A model generated the notes under the pieces. That model made no database searches. It saw only the letters and a list, made by a program, of their open reading frames with translations, and had not been told where the DNA came from. This document shows, piece after piece, positions 47,665 to 56,329 of a stretch of 64,000 nt of DNA. The DNA is taken from contig NZ_JAAQRC020000001.1 of NCBI RefSeq assembly GCF_019216885.1, positions 5,583,501-5,647,500 on the forward strand, in the 5' to 3' direction. A program made the position numbers and the translations under genes. The stretch comes from Methylobacterium sp. SyP6R (lineage in GTDB: Bacteria; Pseudomonadota; Alphaproteobacteria; Rhizobiales; Beijerinckiaceae). How positions within the stretch are numbered: position 1 is the first letter of the stretch; each line of letters opens with the position of its first letter.

Positions 47665-50625
47665 TTAGTAGCGGTAGATGGTGCGATCGAGGCCGACGAC
47701 GATCGCCCGTTGGGCGTTCGGGACGGTGAGGGCGGTCGCCTTGAAGCTCGGATCGACCAGCGCCCAGTTCCCGACCGTGTCGTCGCCGGTCTTGCGCCAC
47801 ATCAGCTGGCTGGCGGTGTTCGTCACCACGACGCTGCCGTCCGGCGAGGCCGCGATCTCGGCCGCGCTGTTCCCGACCGCGACCCAGTTGCCGCCCTGGT
47901 CGCCGCGATAGACGTTGTTGTCGAGGCCGATGTGCCAGAGGCTGTTGCGGTTCATCACCGCCACCCGCAGCGCCTTGCCGGGCAGCTGCTTCCAGGCATT
48001 GGCGTTGTCGTCCGCCTGCTTGAGCCAGATGTCGTTGTTGCCGTTGGCGATGAGAATCGTGCCGTCCGCCGCCGCGATCGACTTCGCGTTGGTGCCGACC
48101 TGGGTCCAGCTCTGGCCGTTGTAGCGGTAGACGTTGGTGTCGGTGCCGACGCCGTAGATGCTGGTGGCGCTGAGGACCGCGATGTCGGTGAAGTTTCCGG
48201 GCAGCGGCGTCCAGGTGTTGTCGCTCACGTAGCGCCACGGCACCTTGGTGTCGGCGTTGAGCGTCACGAGGGTGCCGTCCGTCCCGACCGAGACGCGCGA
48301 GGCCGCGACGCCGATCGGCGTCCACTGGCCGTTCGCCGCCGGCATGGCGCTGGAGCCGTCAGCCGGCGGCGCGACGCAGAACGAGGCGTCCTGGTTGTAG
48401 GTGGGACCGCCATCCGGCTTGGCGATGTAGAAGCTGAAGTTCTGGTGACGCACGTAGTAGCCGGGCCAGTTCACCGACTCGTAGGACGTGCAGGTCCCGG
48501 TATTGCAGCCGCACGAGCCGGCGAGGCCTGCGCGCGGGGTGAAGGTCGTGTCGCTCTTGAAGAGATCGCTGCCGTCGTTGGGCTGCTGCCACAGCTGAAA
48601 ATTCTGATGGCGCAGGTACTGGCTGGAATTCGTGCTCGCCTGGAACGACACGCCCGAGCCGGCCAGCCCCGGCACCTGTCGGAACGTGGCCTGCTGCTTG
48701 TCGCTGGCATTGGCCGGGGTGACAAGCCGCGCCGTGCCGCCGACGTTGGTGAGGTAGCTCGTGGTGTAGTTGCTCGATTGCAGGCTCACCGTCGCGCCGG
48801 TGCCAGTCGTGCCCACTCCGCCGGCATAGCCACCGCCGCTCCCGCCCGTGCCGCCGCCCGCCGATCCTCCCCCGGTGCCGCCGCCCGTCCCTGTGCCGCC
48901 CTGTGCCGGGGTGACGAAGGCCGTCGCCTGGGCCGGGGCGGTCACGTTGGCGCCGAGCGCGATGATGATGCCCGGCGAGGGAACACCGTTCTTGTCGATG
49001 GCGACGAGTTGATAGTAACCGGGGGGCGCGAGGTTGCCCGAAGCCGGCGCCTGAACGGTCACCGCATTGCCCGACGTCGAGAAGCTGGCGGAATAGCGCC
49101 GCTGGGTCGCGTTGAAGCTGTGCGTGACGAGACTGGTCCCGATCAGCACCACCTGCGACAGGCCGTTCTGCGAGGTCAGCTCGAACTGCAGGGATCGTCC
49201 ATAGGACAATTGCAGGCTGCTCAGGCTCACGATCGATGGGCGCGGCGCCAGGGCCGCGGTGCCTCCCGTCGCGGCGAACAGGTAGGGCGGGTAGTAGATC
49301 TCGGCGTTCTGGTTGTTGACCGGTCCCGGAGCGCCGCCGCCGGCGCTGAGCAGGGCACCATTCGGCATCAGGATCACGGTCGAGTGGTAGCCGCGGTAGA
49401 TCGCGGCCGAAGCGGCGGCAGTCCATTGCCCGCTCGACGGGCTCCAGATCTCGGTCTGCAGGACCGTGTTGTTGTCGGCCGTATCGTTGAACAGGCTGCC
49501 GCCGGTCACAGCGACCTGCCCGGTGGGCAGGACAGTGGAGTTCGACCACGCACGACCGTATTTCATCGGCGATGTTTCGGCGACGATCGGGGCCGTCCCG
49601 TTGATGTCAATCGTCGTTGCAAGACTGCTCGCGAGATAGCCCCCGTCACCGTTCGTCATGCTGTTGCCTCCGACTTGGAGGATCTTGCCGGTGTCGTACA
49701 TCACGGCCGTCGAGGCCGGACCGGTATTCGGGGCCGCCGTGGCGGAATTCGCGCTCTGCGGCGGAGCCTTGAACGCCATGGCGGCGACGGAGCCGTTCCC
49801 CGTCGGATCGAGAAACCACATCTTGTCGGAGGAGATCCCGAAGACCTTCCCGTTGGGGGCGATCCACGCGCGCGGGAACCAGTACCGGCTGTTGTCGGGG
49901 CCGAACGCGTCGCGGCTGTTCGCGCCGAACAGCGTGTTCCACTTGGTGCCGTCGTAGAGTTCCGGCGTCATGCCGGTATTGTACCCTTGGTTGATCGAGC
50001 CTTGCGGGTCCGACCAGCCAACGGCATAGGGGTAGTCTCCGCCCATGATGAGTTGCTGGCCGTTCGGCAGCGTCAGCATGGTCGAATAGTAACGGTCGTT
50101 GCCCAGCTTGGCTGCGTTGGCTGTCAGGGCGGTGGCGCTGCTGTTGAGGATGACGCTCCCTTTGTCGTTGCCGTTGTCGAAGATGCCTCCCGCCGACATC
50201 AGCGTGCCGTCGAAGCGGAAGGTTTGCGACGAGCAGAAGCTGTTGATTCCGACGACCCCCTGCAGGGTGGTGTGGGCGCCGCCGGCATTCAGGCCCTGGG
50301 TCGGATCCCAGATGTCGAAGGTACGGCCGTCCTGGGTGCCGGGGTTGTTGACCGGGGTTCCGTAGGACACGACCTTGCCGTTCGGCATCAGGCCGAGGGC
50401 GATCGCGTTGATCGGCCAGTTGTAGACGCCCGACCATAGGCCCTGGGTCGGCGCGTTTGCCGGGATCGACAGGCCGGCGAGCATCGGATCCGGCACTTGG
50501 TTGACGACCACGCCGAACTGCGCGGCCTGCGCGGGCGACAGGAGACCTGCGCCCAAGATCGTGGCGGAGAGGAGGGCGGCGTCGCGCAGGCGCGGGCGGC
50601 GTCCGGCTTGGATCGCTGCGGTCAT
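47665..50625 (-). CDS. secreted copper-radical oxidase with AbfB domain and tectonin-like propeller
   Basis: 986-residue paralogue of the next gene with the same signal peptide, Kelch propeller, galactose-oxidase C-domain, Gly-rich linker and AbfB domain. Catalytic residues are conserved: Cys131 (NSFCSSQTF), Tyr179 or Tyr180 (DRYYST), Tyr413-His414 (RGYHST) and His502 (LVTHSFN). From about residue 770 the ricin lectin is replaced by a tectonin-like repeat domain of W-x-x-(I/V)-x-G and IYGVGTDTNVYRYNG-type units (also DIWLK, LDNNVYRG, LDRTIYRY). Tectonin propellers often bind sugars or lipopolysaccharide. The start follows the SCO-like gene by 25 bp. Confidence 0.85.
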   Translation of the reverse strand: MTAAIQAGRRPRLRDAALLSATILGAGLLSPAQAAQFGVVVNQVPDPMLAGLSIPANAPTQGLWSGVYNWPINAIALGLMPNGKVVSYGTPVNNPGTQDGRTFDIWDPTQGLNAGGAHTTLQGVVGINSFCSSQTFRFDGTLMSAGGIFDNGNDKGSVILNSSATALTANAAKLGNDRYYSTMLTLPNGQQLIMGGDYPYAVGWSDPQGSINQGYNTGMTPELYDGTKWNTLFGANSRDAFGPDNSRYWFPRAWIAPNGKVFGISSDKMWFLDPTGNGSVAAMAFKAPPQSANSATAAPNTGPASTAVMYDTGKILQVGGNSMTNGDGGYLASSLATTIDINGTAPIVAETSPMKYGRAWSNSTVLPTGQVAVTGGSLFNDTADNNTVLQTEIWSPSSGQWTAAASAAIYRGYHSTVILMPNGALLSAGGGAPGPVNNQNAEIYYPPYLFAATGGTAALAPRPSIVSLSSLQLSYGRSLQFELTSQNGLSQVVLIGTSLVTHSFNATQRRYSASFSTSGNAVTVQAPASGNLAPPGYYQLVAIDKNGVPSPGIIIALGANVTAPAQATAFVTPAQGGTGTGGGTGGGSAGGGTGGSGGGYAGGVGTTGTGATVSLQSSNYTTSYLTNVGGTARLVTPANASDKQQATFRQVPGLAGSGVSFQASTNSSQYLRHQNFQLWQQPNDGSDLFKSDTTFTPRAGLAGSCGCNTGTCTSYESVNWPGYYVRHQNFSFYIAKPDGGPTYNQDASFCVAPPADGSSAMPAANGQWTPIGVAASRVSVGTDGTLVTLNADTKVPWRYVSDNTWTPLPGNFTDIAVLSATSIYGVGTDTNVYRYNGQSWTQVGTNAKSIAAADGTILIANGNNDIWLKQADDNANAWKQLPGKALRVAVMNRNSLWHIGLDNNVYRGDQGGNWVAVGNSAAEIAASPDGSVVVTNTASQLMWRKTGDDTVGNWALVDPSFKATALTVPNAQRAIVVGLDRTIYRY

Positions 50626-50650
50626 GACGGGAACTTTCGCTTCGGAAAGG

Positions 50651-51328
50651 TCAGAGGGGGTTGGAACCGTGGGCGTCGAGACCCTGCGCGAAACTGTCGA
50701 GGAGGGGGATGTCGCGTTCGAGCCGCGGGCGATCGACCGGGTCGCCGCCGTAGGACATCGCGATCCCGCCGCGCCGGTCGAAGACCAGGACCTGCGGCGG
50801 CGGTTCCGGCAGCGACGCCGCCGGATAGCGCAGCATCGCCACGAGCGAGGCGGTCCAGGCCGCGTCGCCGGCGAGGAACCGCAGCCGCGTCTGCGCCCCG
50901 ACGGTGCCGTCGACGAAGGCGCGCAGGGCCGTCATGCCGCTTGCCTTGCCATCCTTCGTCGCGTCGTCGAGCGAGACCGCCAGGAACACCGCGCGGTCGC
51001 GGACCGTCTCCGGCAGGGCCTTGGCGACCCGGTCGAGGTCGAGGGTGCGGGTGACGCAGACGATCGAGCAATCGGGCGCCACGAACGCCACCACGGCGAT
51101 CCGGTCGCGGAGATCGGCCGGGTTCAGCGCGACGCCGCGCTGGTCGGCCCGCTGCCCCGCGCCGGCCGAGGGCCAGAGCAGGGTGTCGAGGTCGCTTCGA
51201 GGCGCCGCCGCAGCGTTCGCCTGCGGCTCAATCGAGGCGGTGCTGGGGATGCCCCAGAGGGGCAGGCCGGCCACGAGGGCGGCCACGTACTTGAATCCCG
51301 GCCACATGGCTCGATTCCGCCAATCCAT
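50651..51328 (-). CDS. SCO1/SenC-like copper/thiol protein
   Basis: About 225 residues with an N-terminal membrane anchor or signal (FKYVAALVAGLPLWGIP) and a thioredoxin-like fold. The SCO metal/redox motif is present as CSIVC within VAFVAPDCSIVCVTRTLDLD, and the fold end is seen in VLVFDRRGGIAMSYGG. The distal copper-binding His usual in Sco proteins (in an HS motif before this strand) is not found; the region reads EPPPQVLVF. It is 25 bp upstream of a copper-radical oxidase, so a role in loading copper or keeping thiols reduced for these enzymes is proposed. Starts at 51361 (GTG) or 51307 are alternatives. Confidence 0.72.
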   Translation of the reverse strand: MDWRNRAMWPGFKYVAALVAGLPLWGIPSTASIEPQANAAAAPRSDLDTLLWPSAGAGQRADQRGVALNPADLRDRIAVVAFVAPDCSIVCVTRTLDLDRVAKALPETVRDRAVFLAVSLDDATKDGKASGMTALRAFVDGTVGAQTRLRFLAGDAAWTASLVAMLRYPAASLPEPPPQVLVFDRRGGIAMSYGGDPVDRPRLERDIPLLDSFAQGLDAHGSNPL

Positions 51329-51821
51329 CGCTGAGTTGTCCCAACGGCGAACCTGATGCACGGGCGTTTAAAACCCGTAATGGGGCGCGGATAACGAATC
51401 ATGACCTGGATGATCCAGGGAGTCGGGGCTTTCGCGGTTGCAACTTGCAGTATATTTTGATGACTAAGCCGTCAGGCTTAATGAGACGCGGAGATTTCTG
51501 CTAGGAAACGCGGAGATCGTGCGGAAACCGGGCGGTGCCGGCAAGGGCGATCGGTGTGGATCGGGGGGCCCGAACGGTCTCCTGGATGTCCGCGACGCGC
51601 TCGCTGTTCCGGTTGGGATGGGGACGAGGAGCTATGGGATCAAGAAGAGGCGCAGGTTTCGTTGCCGGGAGGCGCTGAGATGAAATCACCGAAGCACGGG
51701 CGCAGAGTACCGTTCTCACTCGGAAAAGTAGAGACCCGCGGTACCATCGTGTCGTAAACGTTGTTGGATGACGACGTTCCTGGATAGGGCTGAACACCGC
51801 AAGGTGACATGACGCGCGTTT
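51329..51821. other. intergenic region upstream of the SCO/oxidase operon
   Basis: About 490 bp without a credible gene. Near 51430-51480 it is AT-rich, with a small hairpin AAGCCGTCAGGCTT and, on the minus strand, an AAATATACT stretch that could be a -10 region for the SCO/oxidase genes. The rest (51500-51800) shows nothing recognised. Confidence 0.45.
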
Positions 51822-52772
51822 CTATTCCTTGTGCGCGAACAGGTAGGTCCCGCTCGCCAGTTCCAGGTTTTTCTGGTCACTCAACTGCGTCACGTAGGGC
51901 TCCTGGAGGAGCGAGAGCGGGTCGGCGGTGAAGTCGGAGAGGCGGCGGGACAGGAAACGCTTGCGCACGTCCGGCGGCAGGCCGGCGGCCCAGGACTGGA
52001 TCATCCAGGTCAGGCTCCAGATCGGCAGGAGCGAGGCCGGGACGTATTGGTGGTCCACCGCCAGGTGGTCGGCGAACAGGTTGCGCAGGCCCTCGCCGGT
52101 CATGTTGTAGTAATGATGCGGATAGCCGTGCAGGGGTTGCAGGAACGGCACCGCGCAGACCAGCTTTCCGCCGGGCTTGAGCACCCGGGCGATCTCGCGG
52201 GCGCAGGCGAAGGGATCGCGTACATGCTCCAGCACCGCGATCGAGATCACCCCGTCGAAGCTGGCATCGCGGAACGGCAGCACCTCGCCGATGCCGAGCA
52301 CGTCGGTCGTGTCGTAATCGGCGATCTCGAGGTTGACGACGTTGGCGTAGTACCGGTCGCGCCGGCCGGCGCCGCAATCGAGGATCAGCCCGTCGGGGTT
52401 CGCCGCGATGAGTTCGTGGACATGGCCGTCATAGGCGTTCTGCGAGACGTTCGGGCTGTCCTCGGCGCCCGACAGCGCCCGTAAGTCCTCGCTGAGATAG
52501 TCGTATTTCTCGCCGATCCGGCGGTGGGGCAGGTCGTCCCGCATCAGGGGCCCGAGCCGCGCGAGTTTTTGGGCCCGCATCGCCTCCAGCCCCGCGGGCA
52601 GGCGGCTCTGGCGCCGGCCCTGGCGTAGCCCATGCTTGTCGAAATGGGCCCGGCCGCTGGCGAGCCTGCCTTCGCGCACCGCGAGCTGGATATCCGGATT
52701 GGCCGCGAGGTAATCGACCTCGCGGAAGGTCGCCGCCGTCGCCGGCTCGACCATGTCGAGAGAGTGCGCCAT
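51822..52772 (-). CDS. class I SAM-dependent methyltransferase
   Basis: 316 residues. The N-terminal 60 residues contain YLAANPDIQLAVREGRLASG, a motif found repeated in alphaproteobacterial surface and glycan-related proteins. The methyltransferase domain (about 120-240) has LILDCGAGRRDRYYANVVNLE as the SAM loop (key residues D-C-G-A-G), FDGVISIAVLEHVRDP as motif II and ARVLKPGGKLVCAVPF as motif III. The substrate is unknown; the context suggests a sugar or small molecule. It overlaps no neighbour and precedes an RBBP9 hydrolase on the same strand. Confidence 0.85.
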   Translation of the reverse strand: MAHSLDMVEPATAATFREVDYLAANPDIQLAVREGRLASGRAHFDKHGLRQGRRQSRLPAGLEAMRAQKLARLGPLMRDDLPHRRIGEKYDYLSEDLRALSGAEDSPNVSQNAYDGHVHELIAANPDGLILDCGAGRRDRYYANVVNLEIADYDTTDVLGIGEVLPFRDASFDGVISIAVLEHVRDPFACAREIARVLKPGGKLVCAVPFLQPLHGYPHHYYNMTGEGLRNLFADHLAVDHQYVPASLLPIWSLTWMIQSWAAGLPPDVRKRFLSRRLSDFTADPLSLLQEPYVTQLSDQKNLELASGTYLFAHKE

Positions 52773-52778
52773 GGCCGG

Positions 52779-53327
52779 TTACAGGCTGCGCAGGAAGCCG
52801 GCGAAGCGCATCAGCCCCTCGGGCCAGGGCCCATGCCCGCTCTCGGCGTTGAGGTGGCCGGATTCGCCGGCATCGACGAGGTCCGCCCCCCAGGCGGCGG
52901 CGAAGTCGGCGGCTCGCTCGTAGGCGGTGTAGGGATCGGTGCGGCTCGTCACCAGGACCGACGGGAAGGCCAGGGGCTCCCGGGGGATCGGCGCGAAGGT
53001 CCGCAACACGGCCGGCGTATCCGGCCGCTCGATATCGGGCAGCGCGACCAGGAAGGCGCCCGCGACGCCGCCCTTCGGCAGATAGGGCGCCGCCTGCATG
53101 CAGGAGATCACGCCGAGGCTGTGGGCGACCAGTACCACCGGCCGGGTCGCCGCCTGCACCGCCGCGATCACGGCATCGCGCCACGCCTCCGGCTCGGGCT
53201 GGTCCCAGCTCTCCTGGGCCACCCGGCGGGCGGTCGAGAGCCGCTCCTGCCAGCGGCTCTGCCAGTGGTCGGGCCCGGAATTGGTGTAGCCCGGGACGAC
53301 GAGGATGTCGCAATCGGCCGATTTCAT
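52779..53327 (-). CDS. RBBP9/YdeN family alpha/beta hydrolase
   Basis: 182-residue serine hydrolase. The family start DILVVPGYTNSGPDHWQSRW, nucleophile elbow VLVAHSLGVISC (Ser), acid in VTSRTDPYTAYERA and the catalytic His in ESGHLNAESGHGPWPEG are all visible. The substrate is unknown; relatives hydrolyse esters or amides. It starts 39 bp after uvsE's stop and ends 6 bp before the methyltransferase gene, so the three may be cotranscribed. Confidence 0.92.
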   Translation of the reverse strand: MKSADCDILVVPGYTNSGPDHWQSRWQERLSTARRVAQESWDQPEPEAWRDAVIAAVQAATRPVVLVAHSLGVISCMQAAPYLPKGGVAGAFLVALPDIERPDTPAVLRTFAPIPREPLAFPSVLVTSRTDPYTAYERAADFAAAWGADLVDAGESGHLNAESGHGPWPEGLMRFAGFLRSL

Positions 53328-53365
53328 GCCGCACCGTTACAGCGGGGAAAGGGCAGCGTCGAGGG

Positions 53366-54472
53366 CTACTCCGCCGCGAGCGGCGGCACCGCCGGGGCGA
53401 GGCCCGCGAGCGCGGGCCCGACATGGAGGGCGAGCCCCGTCGAGGCGAGGTTCTTCAGCTTGGCCTCGACCTCGATGTCGCACCAAGCGAGGTGGCGGGC
53501 CGTGTAATCGTTGAAGGCCCGGTTCCACATCATGTCGGAATGGGCGGCGAGGTCGCGACCCTTGAGGCCGGCCTCCGTCAGGGCCGCGAAGTCCGGCAGC
53601 GCGTTCGGGTCGTGGCCCGGCAGCACGTCCTCGCGCGAGACGCTGACATGACCGATCGGCCGCACCCCGCGCCAGGATTCGATCACCCGGGCGATCCGCG
53701 GATCGTCGGGCTCGATGTAGTCGCCGCGGCTGTGGATCCAGTGATGGTGCAGGTCGAGCACCACCGGCACCGTGTCGGCGAGGCGCAGCACCTCGTCGAG
53801 GCCGAAGGCGGATTCGTCGTTCTCGACCGTGACGAGGTCGCGGGCGACCTGCGAGACGCGTGACAGGTTCTCCCGGAAGGCGTCGACCCCCGGGTCGCGG
53901 GCGCCGACATGGATGTTGACGTGGGCGCCGTGCGGGTGCCAGCCGGTGCCGTAGCCCATCATCGCCATCACCTCGGCGTGGTAGTCGAGCTCCGCGATGC
54001 CGTTTGCGAGCGCCGCCGGGTTGCGGCTCGCCAGGATGCAGAACGGGCCCGGATGCATGCTGAGCCGCACCCCGCCCGCCCGCGCCGCCTCGCCGACCGC
54101 CGCCAGCCCCGCCTCGATGGTGCGGCGGAACTCCGGATCGGCATAGAGGTCGCGGACCTCCGGATGGGTGTAGCCCGGCAGGATCGAACTCGCGAGGCGC
54201 AGCAGCCGTTCGAGCGGGGGACGCTCCGCGACCCAGGCGACCTGGCGCCCCATCGCCGCGAGGTTGTGCGTCACGACGGAGATCAGCTTCTCCCGCGCCG
54301 CCGCCGGATCGAGTCGACGCAGATATGCGATCGTCACCGTGGTGACGTTCATCACCATCGCGGCGTCCTTCGCGGCCTTCAGCGTCTTGTGCCGGCCGGG
54401 CGGCTCGTCCGGGATGAACTTGCAGCAGAAGCCGAGGCGGGGGCCGGACGCGGGGGAGGGGGCGGAGATCAT
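53366..54472 (-). CDS. uvsE: UV damage endonuclease UvsE/UVDE
   Basis: TIM-barrel nuclease that nicks DNA 5' to UV photoproducts, an alternative excision pathway. The 368-residue protein shows the UVDE start PRLGFCCKFIP, LSMHPGPFCIL, ELDYHAEVMAMMGYG, VNIHVGA, LVTVENDESAFGLDEVL, VVLDLHHHWIHS and PIGHVSVSRE, with the metal-binding His, Glu and Asp residues in these blocks. The ATG at 54472 fits family length. A UV repair gene suits leaf-surface bacteria such as Methylobacterium; that link is an inference. Confidence 0.93.
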   Translation of the reverse strand: MISAPSPASGPRLGFCCKFIPDEPPGRHKTLKAAKDAAMVMNVTTVTIAYLRRLDPAAAREKLISVVTHNLAAMGRQVAWVAERPPLERLLRLASSILPGYTHPEVRDLYADPEFRRTIEAGLAAVGEAARAGGVRLSMHPGPFCILASRNPAALANGIAELDYHAEVMAMMGYGTGWHPHGAHVNIHVGARDPGVDAFRENLSRVSQVARDLVTVENDESAFGLDEVLRLADTVPVVLDLHHHWIHSRGDYIEPDDPRIARVIESWRGVRPIGHVSVSREDVLPGHDPNALPDFAALTEAGLKGRDLAAHSDMMWNRAFNDYTARHLAWCDIEVEAKLKNLASTGLALHVGPALAGLAPAVPPLAAE

Positions 54473-54539
54473 GGCCGACAACGCGGCGCGCCGCGCCGCG
54501 GGTCCACCCGAGGCCGAGAGACGCGAAAATTCAGCGAAC

Positions 54540-54565
54540 AAAAAAGCCGGCCCCGAGGGGCCGGC
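54540..54565 (-). terminator. terminator of the LEA-like gene
   Basis: Stem GCCGGCCCC / GGGGCCGGC (54546-54565) followed on the minus strand by six T. It lies 25 bp past the stop of the gene at 54590. Confidence 0.85.
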
Positions 54566-54589
54566 CGGTCGTGATCGGGGGTGGCGGGA

Positions 54590-55387
54590 TCAGTGCGTCT
54601 GCCGGCCCGGCTCGCCGGTCCCGGGCTGACCCGGCTGTTGCGTCCCGGGCTGGTTCTTGCGCAGCTCGTCCGAGGCGGCGTTGGCGGCCGCGACGGCGGC
54701 GTCCTGCGCCTGGTCGAGGGCGCTCTCGACGAATTGCCGGCCGCGCTCGGTCGCCTCGCGGGCGTAGCGCAGGCCCTGATCGCGGACCTCGTCGGCATAG
54801 GGGCCGACGGTCCGATCTTCCTGGCGGGTGCGCGGCAGCAGCGCGCCGAGCAGCATGCCGGCGGCGAGACCGACGACACCGACTAGAACCGGATTCTCGC
54901 TGACGAAGCGCTCCACCGCGTTCTGGCCCTGCGCCAAGCGCTCGCTGCCGCGGTCGCGCAGATCGGCATAACGTTGCGAGCCGGTCTCGATGCGGTCGCT
55001 GGCCCAGTCGCGGGCGCGGTCGATCGTCTCGGAGCTGCGGCCGCCGACGGCGCCGTAGGCCTGGCTCGCCTGGGCGTGGGCGCGGTCGAGTGCCTCGCTG
55101 GCACCCTGCTTCAGCCGGTCGGCGGCGGCATCGGCCTTGGCACGCAGGTCCTCGGCGGTCTGGCTGATGCGCTCGCCGATGGCCGACGCCGTCTCGCTCA
55201 CCCGCTCGGAGGCGTGGGCGGCGGTCTCCTTCACCGTGTCCCCGGCCTCGTGCGCCGCACCTTGGGCAGCGTCGAGGTTCTGGCGGACGGTGTCGTGATC
55301 CAGGTGCAGGTTGCGCTCGGGCCCCGTGGCGGGGGTATGGGCCGAGGGGGCGCCCGGATTGGCCGGGTTGATGGTGTGCTCTGCCAT
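54590..55387 (-). CDS. LEA-like/apolipoprotein-like helical stress protein with membrane anchor
   Basis: 265-residue protein. Residues about 30-160 are amphipathic 11-residue-like repeats rich in Ala, Glu, Arg and Asp (HASERVSETASAIGERIS, DRLKQGASEALDRAHA), like LEA and DUF883-type proteins. A hydrophobic helix follows (NPVLVGVVGLAAGMLLGALL), which resembles the C-terminal anchor of ElaB/YqjD proteins. The tail is Gln/Gly/Pro-rich. It probably protects or organises the inner membrane under stress. It is near DUF3618 and holin-like genes but separated from them by a terminator. Confidence 0.72.
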   Translation of the reverse strand: MAEHTINPANPGAPSAHTPATGPERNLHLDHDTVRQNLDAAQGAAHEAGDTVKETAAHASERVSETASAIGERISQTAEDLRAKADAAADRLKQGASEALDRAHAQASQAYGAVGGRSSETIDRARDWASDRIETGSQRYADLRDRGSERLAQGQNAVERFVSENPVLVGVVGLAAGMLLGALLPRTRQEDRTVGPYADEVRDQGLRYAREATERGRQFVESALDQAQDAAVAAANAASDELRKNQPGTQQPGQPGTGEPGRQTH

Positions 55388-55463
55388 GACTCAGGTACTC
55401 CCTAGCAGGTCCGTGATGGCCGGGCTGGTGCCGTCGAAGCCTGCGGCGAATCGAAAGCTCTCA

Positions 55464-55494
55464 AGAAACGGGCGCCGGCCTTCGTGCCGGCGCC
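55464..55494 (-). terminator. hairpin after the DUF3618 gene
   Basis: Nine-bp stem GGCGCCGGC (55471-55479) / GCCGGCGCC (55486-55494), followed on the minus strand by CGTTTCTTG. It ends the three-gene envelope operon. Confidence 0.65.
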
Positions 55495-55497
55495 ACG

Positions 55498-55893
55498 CTA
55501 CATCCGCATGCCGTCGGCGACGCGGTCCGCCGCCGGATGGGCGGTCGGCCGGTCGGGATCGTAGACCCGGGCCGCACCGGTCTTCAGCACCGGCACCGCC
55601 TCGGCCCCGTTCATCGTGGCGTCGAGGTGCTGGCGGCGCTGCGATTCCCGGGCCACACGGTGGATCAGCCAACCGACTCCGGCGACGATCAGCATGACCG
55701 GGACGGGATTGCGCCGCACCGCCTCGAGCGCCCCGTCGTAGAGGCCGCTCGCGGGAGATTGCCGTACCGTGCCGAGCATCTCGTCGACGAGGCTGGCCGG
55801 CGAGAGCCGGCCCTGGATCTGGTCGATGGTCCGGTCGAGCCGGGCCCGGGTCTCCTCGATGTCGTGTTCGAGTTCGTTGATCGACTGGGTCAT
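55498..55893 (-). CDS. DUF3618 domain protein
   Basis: 131 residues. The N-terminus NELEHDIEETRARLDRTIDQ is the DUF3618 signature, followed by LSPASLVDEML and a membrane helix in NPVPVMLIVAGVGWLIHRV. The rest is a hydrophilic tail. These proteins accompany holin-like DUF1469 proteins in stress-induced envelope operons of alphaproteobacteria. The start overlaps the upstream stop by 4 bases (ATGA), so translation is coupled. Confidence 0.85.
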   Translation of the reverse strand: MTQSINELEHDIEETRARLDRTIDQIQGRLSPASLVDEMLGTVRQSPASGLYDGALEAVRRNPVPVMLIVAGVGWLIHRVARESQRRQHLDATMNGAEAVPVLKTGAARVYDPDRPTAHPAADRVADGMRM

Positions 55894-56315
55894 CCCGACA
55901 CCCTCTCGGACAGGACCCTCGCATCCTGGCGCACCTGGCGCGTCGTGCGGGTCGGCGTCAGCGTGGACAGGGACATGGCGCTGCGGCCCCACAGGGCGAG
56001 GCCGATGCCGATCGCCAGGAACACCGCCCCGACGATCAAGGCGGCGAGCGCCTCCGAATTGACCACCGTGGCGAGCCACTTCACCAGGGCGTCGGTGAGC
56101 ACCAGGAGCGCGACCACGGCGAAGACCGCCGCGCCGACCATCATGGCGAGCCCGAGGAACAGCGACCTCAGGTTGTTCGACATCTCGGTGCGGAAAAGGG
56201 CGATCTCCTTGCGGGCGAGATCGGTGGTCTCGCGCAGGGCGTCACCGAGGAGCCCCTGGATGCTCCCCGGGGTTCCGTTGCCGCCGAGCGGGCGGCCGGC
56301 ATTGGGGTCGGCCAT
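55890..56315 (-). CDS. phage holin family (DUF1469) membrane protein
   Basis: 141 residues with two adjacent membrane helices (SLFLGLAMMVGAAVFAVVAL and ALIVGAVFLAIGIGLALWG) after an amphipathic N-terminal helix (LRETTDLARKEIALFRTEM). This matches Phage_holin_3_6/DUF1469, a chromosomal family despite its name. No prophage genes are nearby. It is second in the operon with DUF3618. Confidence 0.87.
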   Translation of the reverse strand: MADPNAGRPLGGNGTPGSIQGLLGDALRETTDLARKEIALFRTEMSNNLRSLFLGLAMMVGAAVFAVVALLVLTDALVKWLATVVNSEALAALIVGAVFLAIGIGLALWGRSAMSLSTLTPTRTTRQVRQDARVLSERVSG

Positions 56316-56329
56316 CGCGGCGTCCTCCC

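Noticed and set aside
55890..56315. Prophage remnant because of the 'phage holin' family
   Set aside because: No lysin, portal, integrase or tail genes nearby. The DUF1469 family is chromosomal and occurs with DUF3618 in stress operons.
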